Assembly: GCA_946403085.1 (NCBI GenBank)
Contig: CAMIYM010000005.1
Location: 62,001 to 126,000, forward strand
DNA: 64,000 nucleotides
DNA from: an uncultured Clostridia bacterium
Lineage (GTDB): Bacteria; Bacillota; Clostridia; Saccharofermentanales; Saccharofermentanaceae
Direction: 5' to 3'
The position numbers were made by a program, and so were the translations under genes. Positions 58,677-64,000 of the stretch are shown here, piece after piece. Positions within the stretch are counted from its first letter, which is position 1. Each line of letters starts with the position of its first letter. Under the pieces are notes generated by a model. It was not told the origin of the DNA. It saw only the letters and a list, made by a program, of their open reading frames with translations, and did no database searches.

Positions 58677-60038
58677 TTACTTAAACTTTATGTTCCCATG
58701 GCAATTCTTATATTTCTTACCGCTACCACACGGACACTTATCGTTTCTTCCAATTCTTTTGTTCTGATATTCCCGCTTGAAAATACTAATATTGTTAGTA
58801 TCGTCAAAATCGATTTCTAATTCTCTCAATCGATATAGAAATTCAGATATTTCAAGTACAGCCTGGAACATATGAACCATTTCATTTTCCATCTCAAGAA
58901 GATACTGAGAGGCATGTTTGCTTTTGTCTTTGGGATTTGGATAATATATTATTGTTTGTGTAAATTGATCATATTCGAAATTATAATGTCCTATCGCATT
59001 TCGCAGTTTGTTGTTTGTCATAACATATAAGAAATTGGTATAACTTTCATTATCAGAACACAAATCATAACGGTGTGCCTTAGATTCATTCAAAAAACCA
59101 TTAAGAGTAACTATGCGGTGTGCATTTGCAATACAGTCATCATAATTGCTCCTGTATTTTATATTATTCAATGCTATCGGTATTATCAGTAAATCTCCCA
59201 ATGCTTCAAATAAGTCCTGATAATAATTTTTCAATATCTCCAATGAGCTTATTGATGTGCCCATTTTCTCATAATCAATTTCATCTTCTTTACAATATTG
59301 CAAAGAAATAGCAGGGATTACATATGAATAATACTCAATGAACTCATTTTCAAGTTTATATATGGTAGATTGCAATTCTCGCAAAGAAAAGCCTGGTTTT
59401 GCATTTAAATAAGCAATCATCTGTTTTAGTTGTTCTTTGTCCAAATTCAAAATGCCGAGACTAAAATCAACATAATTCAACACATCTTGTCTTAATGCTC
59501 TGTGAAATAGATGAAGTTCAATTAAATGAACAGCCTTCAAGATATCAAGCTCATCTTTGCACTCAAAAATCTCTTTAGTAAAAGTTTTATTTAACTCCGG
59601 AACAAGATAATCACTTTTATTCAAGTACAAATCAAATATAGTTTTGTATTTCCCCCATTCTTTAGCGGTCAAATTCAATATGTGTATAACTTTGCTAAAG
59701 TTTTGGTATGAATCATCCGTTTTCATAAGAGGAAGAATCCTAATATAAGGAGTTATAGGATTGACTTTATTCTCATCGTCACAATGTTTATCAGTAGGAA
59801 ACTCACCTGAACATTCAACAATATAATCATACTTCTCAGCATTTGAAAGAATAGTTGCATTATTAAATTCATACTTAAGACCTGGTCTATCTTGTCCAAT
59901 AAAAACACGTCCTGATAAAGAGGTCTTACATTTTCCGCAAGGAACTATTATTGGATGCTGTTCAAGAAACCCAACCTGTAATCGAATACGTGTGACACAA
60001 CCACATATTTGACACTTAATAAAAACATTGTTTACCAT
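58677..60038 (-). CDS. Zinc-finger, HEPN-motif and SEC-C protein
   Basis: 453 residues. CQICG...PCGKCK near the N-terminus (about 9-37) is a zinc ribbon. A helical middle contains TNNKLRNAIGHYNFEYD, in which RNAIGH (about 346-351) is the R-x4-H pattern of HEPN ribonucleases. The C-terminus IGRNDKCPCGSGKKYKNCH is a SEC-C zinc motif, which tethers proteins to ribosomes or other partners. It lies 20 bp after the hsdR gene in the same direction, so it may be an RNase effector added to the restriction locus. Activity is a family inference. Confidence 0.65.
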   Translation of the reverse strand: MVNNVFIKCQICGCVTRIRLQVGFLEQHPIIVPCGKCKTSLSGRVFIGQDRPGLKYEFNNATILSNAEKYDYIVECSGEFPTDKHCDDENKVNPITPYIRILPLMKTDDSYQNFSKVIHILNLTAKEWGKYKTIFDLYLNKSDYLVPELNKTFTKEIFECKDELDILKAVHLIELHLFHRALRQDVLNYVDFSLGILNLDKEQLKQMIAYLNAKPGFSLRELQSTIYKLENEFIEYYSYVIPAISLQYCKEDEIDYEKMGTSISSLEILKNYYQDLFEALGDLLIIPIALNNIKYRSNYDDCIANAHRIVTLNGFLNESKAHRYDLCSDNESYTNFLYVMTNNKLRNAIGHYNFEYDQFTQTIIYYPNPKDKSKHASQYLLEMENEMVHMFQAVLEISEFLYRLRELEIDFDDTNNISIFKREYQNKRIGRNDKCPCGSGKKYKNCHGNIKFK

Positions 60039-60058
60039 AATTATCTCCTAATCCGCAA

Positions 60059-63000
60059 TCACGCTGCCGCATTCCTATTAATCGTCTCTATAACCTCTCT
60101 AATGCCCTGCCAAAGGGTCAGATCTGTAAATATCTCCACCACACTACCTCTGTCAGTAAACGGTGATTCCTGAAGGACTGACAGATCCTTCATAAGTCCG
60201 TTATGAACAATGTATTCAATGATCTGATTCAAGAAATATATCTGCCTGTCATCGAGATTCACATCATTCAAATAATCGGAAAAAGCTTCCTTTGCTGCAC
60301 TCATATCAAGTCCGACTATGCTGCGCACAAGTTCACCGAGCGGTACTTTTCCGTATTCCTTCTCATAGTCCTCTTTTGTGCCCAAGTTTTTATAAAGCAC
60401 TTCTTCAAGTTCATCAACATCAGAAGAAGATAACGGTTTATTTGACTTCAGTTTTGCTATCGCACCGCTTCCCTGATGCTCTCTTATGTAGTACTCGACC
60501 TTTGCTCTGTAATTTGCAAGGTAATCGTTATCCAGCTCAGATTCATTCCACTCAACACTTAATATGGAATCCGTAAAATCCGTTTCATAAATAAGGCCGC
60601 CATGGGGCAGATACTTCATCAATGATCTGAGCTCTTCCCTTATGTGTTCAAACTCTTCTATACCGGCTCTGTCAACATAATCCGTATGAAGGATCTCTAT
60701 CAAGAAATCGCCTTTTACTTGTATCTCCGGGATATTTGCAACGCTTGATATAGCACGAACTTTCTTTAAGAGTTCCGACTTTGATCTTGTGAATCTCTTG
60801 CCGGCTAAGAACGCTAACTCGATGCCATACATCAGCGCATCAAACCTCAGAGCACTTGCATCATCTTCATCCGGAAGAATCAAAGGAGCAAGCTCTTCTC
60901 TGACTTCTAATGTATCTGCATATGTCAGGGTCGTATAGTTATCAATATGAGAATAAAGATCAACATACTTTAAATGCTGACGGACAGCAAAGTTCTTCCG
61001 GTTGAGTTCCTTAACTTTTTCCGCCATCATTTCAACCAAGTGTTTGCGGTAGTTGATGAGTCTTTCTGTCTGATAATCAATATCCTGAAGTTTGTATGCC
61101 ATCTCGAACTCAAGGCAGAATATAGCACTCTGAAGCGCCATCATGTTCGCAGTGGGTTTTCCGGGATTCATGCGGAAAAACTCAAAATTACCACAGAAAT
61201 CAAAGATATAAAACTTCGACTTATCAGCTCCATCAATCAGTCCGGGACAGAGTCTTGTTCCTCGTCCGATCATCTGCCAGAACTTAGCTTTACTCATTAC
61301 CTTCTTAAAGAAAACGAGATTCAATACTTCCGGCACATCGATTCCCGTATCCAACATGTCAACCGAGATCGCAATCTGAGGAAGCTTATTTGCCTCAGAG
61401 AACTCATCAATAATGCTCTGTGAATACTTGATCTGATTATCTATAACCTTAGCAAACTCATCACCAAGATGAGGATACTGCTTATGGAAGATCTCCAGAA
61501 TCTTCTCTGCATGTTTATGGTTCTTGGCAAAGATAATTGTCTTGCCGATCTTATTTCCGTAATCGACCTTAAGGCCGTTTGTCATAACCGCATCAAGAAC
61601 TTTCTTGATCGTGTCTTCATTGAACAACCATGTGTTAATGGCAGAAGATGCAATAGATTCGAGGACATCGCCATCTTCTGTGACAAATGTATCTTCGTAT
61701 GCAGCTTTGTCTTCATCAGACAATTCGTCATAAACGATTCCCTGCTCAAGGAACTTAACTGATGATTCGACAGACATGTAATCAACGAGGAAACCGTCTT
61801 TTACCGCCTGTGCCAGTTCATAACCATATGTAGGCACACCTGCCTCAAGATCGAATATAGCATATGTATTCTTATCAATCTCATCTTTAGGAGTAGCTGT
61901 AAGACCAATAAGCGGTGCATCAAAGTATGTGAAAATATCTCTGTACTTGTTATAGATCGATCTGTGCGCCTCATCACAAATGATCAGATCAAAATGTCCG
62001 CAGGTGAAGATCTTGCCCTTATCATCCTTGGTCGTATCGATCAGATTGATCATTGTCTGATATGTTGAAAGGATCAGGTTTGCATTATAATCCTTGTCTT
62101 CACACATATTTGCACACGATAACGAAGGAAGAAGATTAACAAAGTTTCTCTTTGCCTGTGTTACCAACGAATTGCGGTCTGCCAGGAACAGGATATTCTT
62201 GATCCAACCTTTCTTAAGCAAAACATCACATAACTCTATAACAGTTCTTGTCTTACCGGATCCTGTAGCCATGACAAGGAGAGCTTTGCGGCGGTTCTTC
62301 TCATCCAGACTGGAACAAACAGCTTTAATTGCTGCTTCCTGGTAATATCTTCCGGCGATATTCTTATCTATAACAACATTCTTCAGGCTTTCTCTGAAAG
62401 ATTGCAGGTTAAACCATTTCTCAAGATCACGCTTGGAATATATGGCTGCACATTTGCGTTCCGGATACTTGCCATCAACAATATGTGTCTCAAATCCGTT
62501 CGTTAAGAATATGACCGGTCTTCTATGGAACTTCTTCTCAAGGGAATTAGCATAAAGAATTGCCTGCTGTCTGCCCTTTGAAACATCAACACATGTTTTC
62601 TTGGCTTCAATTACAGCAAGGATCTGGTGTGCATCATCGAAAAGGACATAATCAGCAAAACCTTCTCCTGATGGATTAGGCATACCGGTAAGAGGGTACT
62701 CGTTGATCCAGTCCTTATTCTCAGTCCAACCGGCATCAGTAAGCATTGAATCAATGTAAATCCTTCGGGTCTTGAACTCACTCAGATTTAACGGCTTCGG
62801 CACATAGTTCTTAGCCTGGATTGATCGTCTGACGGTATATTCGTTCCGATGCTCCTTATTCTCAGTTATAAGCTCTTCGAGCGATGTATCTGCATACTCC
62901 GGGATAATCGTTTCTGATGATCCATCCTTTAATAATTCCGGGTTAAACTCCCGTTCTTCATAATAAACAGAATAACAGCATGACAGGAAATCAAAGAATA

Positions 63001-63346
63001 TGAAGAGGTTTTCAAGACACAATTCTGCCTGATCAAATGTGACCTTTTTTGTTGTGTTGTTAACAGTAGAACTAACACGTCTTATAAATTCGAGTCGTTT
63101 CCAGAGATCATCCTCAACAATGGTTTTGAACTCTTCCGTGTGCATCAAGCTTTCAAGAGTTTCCTGGTAGGGAACAACAAGCTCTTCATCAATGGAATAC
63201 ATCCACTTTATTGCAGTTTCAAGGGCAAGACGGGAGTTAGTAATGCATGCTTTAACATCAGCATTGATAAGATTCTCAGCAGCAACAGCTATATCAGCAA
63301 AAGACTGAAATTGAGGTTCTTTTTTCAAATAGTCAAAGTTGGTCAT
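60059..63346 (-). CDS. hsdR: Type I restriction enzyme R subunit
   Basis: 1095 residues from ATG 63346 (AAGGAG upstream). Order: DUF4145-type helical N-terminus (about 1-140), PD-(D/E)XK nuclease (FADYVLFDDAHQILAVIEAKK, about 230-250), SF2 motor with MATGSGKTRTVIEL (about 360), LIICDEAHRSIYNKY, ATPKDEIDKNT and DMLDTGIDVPEVLNLVF, QMIGRGTRLCPG, and an EcoEI-type C-terminal helical domain. It translocates and cuts unmodified DNA with HsdM and HsdS, which are not in the window; they may lie beyond the right end. Confidence 0.9.
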   Translation of the reverse strand: MTNFDYLKKEPQFQSFADIAVAAENLINADVKACITNSRLALETAIKWMYSIDEELVVPYQETLESLMHTEEFKTIVEDDLWKRLEFIRRVSSTVNNTTKKVTFDQAELCLENLFIFFDFLSCCYSVYYEEREFNPELLKDGSSETIIPEYADTSLEELITENKEHRNEYTVRRSIQAKNYVPKPLNLSEFKTRRIYIDSMLTDAGWTENKDWINEYPLTGMPNPSGEGFADYVLFDDAHQILAVIEAKKTCVDVSKGRQQAILYANSLEKKFHRRPVIFLTNGFETHIVDGKYPERKCAAIYSKRDLEKWFNLQSFRESLKNVVIDKNIAGRYYQEAAIKAVCSSLDEKNRRKALLVMATGSGKTRTVIELCDVLLKKGWIKNILFLADRNSLVTQAKRNFVNLLPSLSCANMCEDKDYNANLILSTYQTMINLIDTTKDDKGKIFTCGHFDLIICDEAHRSIYNKYRDIFTYFDAPLIGLTATPKDEIDKNTYAIFDLEAGVPTYGYELAQAVKDGFLVDYMSVESSVKFLEQGIVYDELSDEDKAAYEDTFVTEDGDVLESIASSAINTWLFNEDTIKKVLDAVMTNGLKVDYGNKIGKTIIFAKNHKHAEKILEIFHKQYPHLGDEFAKVIDNQIKYSQSIIDEFSEANKLPQIAISVDMLDTGIDVPEVLNLVFFKKVMSKAKFWQMIGRGTRLCPGLIDGADKSKFYIFDFCGNFEFFRMNPGKPTANMMALQSAIFCLEFEMAYKLQDIDYQTERLINYRKHLVEMMAEKVKELNRKNFAVRQHLKYVDLYSHIDNYTTLTYADTLEVREELAPLILPDEDDASALRFDALMYGIELAFLAGKRFTRSKSELLKKVRAISSVANIPEIQVKGDFLIEILHTDYVDRAGIEEFEHIREELRSLMKYLPHGGLIYETDFTDSILSVEWNESELDNDYLANYRAKVEYYIREHQGSGAIAKLKSNKPLSSSDVDELEEVLYKNLGTKEDYEKEYGKVPLGELVRSIVGLDMSAAKEAFSDYLNDVNLDDRQIYFLNQIIEYIVHNGLMKDLSVLQESPFTDRGSVVEIFTDLTLWQGIREVIETINRNAAA

Positions 63347-63480
63347 GCATAATTCTCCTTTCACTTTCTATTTGAACTGAGTGACACTCTGCTCAATAAC
63401 TCATATAACTTGTTTTAACACATAATAGTTTTCTGTCGAATCTATCCTTAATATGTTTGTTGAAGTAGGATATTATCACT

Positions 63481-64000
63481 TCATTCCACCATTTCTATGC
63501 CGAGTTTATTCACTATGTCTCTTACTAAACTATAGATATCACTTTTTTTGTTCTTAATAGATTCGTCTCTAATCCTATTTATGATTACACTTCCTTTGAT
63601 GCCGTATTTTCCACCAATCATTGATGCAAAATTACCAAAAGCCATCTTTCCGTCACACAACTGTTTCCAATGATTTGCCCAATTATCCGAAGAAAACTTC
63701 TCTTCCATTATTCTATATTTATCCTTCATTTCACAAGTAGCTTCATTCCATTTATCACTATGAAATAAGTCATCTATGTATTTTGAATAGCATTCATTGT
63801 CTTCTATACGGATTTCTTTCATCTTAATTAATGAATCCATGTGATGAAGCTTAATATGTAATAAATGATTCAAGTATTTCTTTTTGGCCTGACCATTCGT
63901 TTCATCTACAGCACATTTAAGAAACTCTTCAACAATCTCAACACTAAAATCACTCGCTCCAGTCGCTTGAACAAGCGGATTCAACGCCTCATAAATAGTC
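63481..64000 (-). CDS. Hypothetical protein (5' end outside window)
   Basis: The frame is open from the window edge (reading ...TIYEALNPLVQATGASDF) to a stop at 63481, so the true start lies beyond 64000; a TTG at 63984 is unlikely to be it. The visible 170 residues are helical and charged, rich in Lys and His (LLHIKLHHMDSLIKMKEIRI), with no known motif. It precedes hsdR by 134 bp in the same direction, so it may belong to the restriction locus. Confidence 0.5.
   Translation of the reverse strand, partial: TIYEALNPLVQATGASDFSVEIVEEFLKCAVDETNGQAKKKYLNHLLHIKLHHMDSLIKMKEIRIEDNECYSKYIDDLFHSDKWNEATCEMKDKYRIMEEKFSSDNWANHWKQLCDGKMAFGNFASMIGGKYGIKGSVIINRIRDESIKNKKSDIYSLVRDIVNKLGIEMVE

Overview
The window looks like one piece of a Clostridia-type Bacillota chromosome. 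Most starts carry AGGAGG-type ribosome binding sites, genes are packed in short-spaced or ATGA-overlapping operons, there are many zinc-ribbon, lipoprotein and sigma-A-like promoter features, and base composition is moderate. I cannot place it below class; a rumen or gut anaerobe is an inference. Only the outermost genes (1..132 and 63481..64000) are cut by the window ends.

Region by region. (1) 1-4.9 kb: a ribbon-helix-helix/WYL protein converges on a large protein with a C-terminal HEPN-type RNHASH motif, which follows a tandem DUF1294 membrane protein; this is a candidate RNase-effector locus. (2) 5.3-9.9 kb: an oxidative/electrophile-stress block with an OhrR-like MarR regulator, glutathione peroxidase, flavodoxins, a MerR regulator, a lipoprotein and an alpha/beta hydrolase. 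Three short gene remnants lie between the intact genes. (3) 10.07-11.46 kb: a minus-strand array of 15 tRNA or tRNA-like genes. All four Leu-anticodon members have 5-nt variable loops, and several have C33 or damaged arms. (4) 11.5-18.1 kb: small proteins, two coupled DUF4230 proteins, a zinc-ribbon/Ig-like membrane protein, a repeat lipoprotein and a tyrosine recombinase flanked by two similar dyads.

(5) 18.1-50 kb: a long accessory block of mostly unrecognised genes. It contains a DnaB-type ATPase fused to a DnaA-type initiator, an FtsH-like cytosolic protease, a prfH-rtcB RNA/ribosome repair pair, a helicase-MoxR-VWA-nuclease operon ending in a Doc toxin module, a metallophosphoesterase pair, a WYL regulator with leucine-rich repeats, and a cluster of SseB/MORN/ADP-ribosylglycohydrolase genes. 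Seven 20-bp dyads of the form ATG-N14-CAT with an A/T-rich centre lie upstream of operons here. Each is exactly 9 bp from a TAnnnT -10 hexamer, and one serves both directions, giving eight promoters. This indicates a previously unnoticed regulon, probably controlled from inside the block; the WYL-LRR gene carries its own site.

(6) 50-64 kb: DNA processing and defence genes: a DEDDh exonuclease with a zinc ribbon, a CxxC protein, AddA- and AddB-like helicase-nuclease subunits, a DUF4926-like protein with a membrane partner, a HEPN/SEC-C protein and a type I restriction HsdR subunit whose partners are not in the window. No CRISPR array, rRNA gene or recognisable insertion sequence was found.
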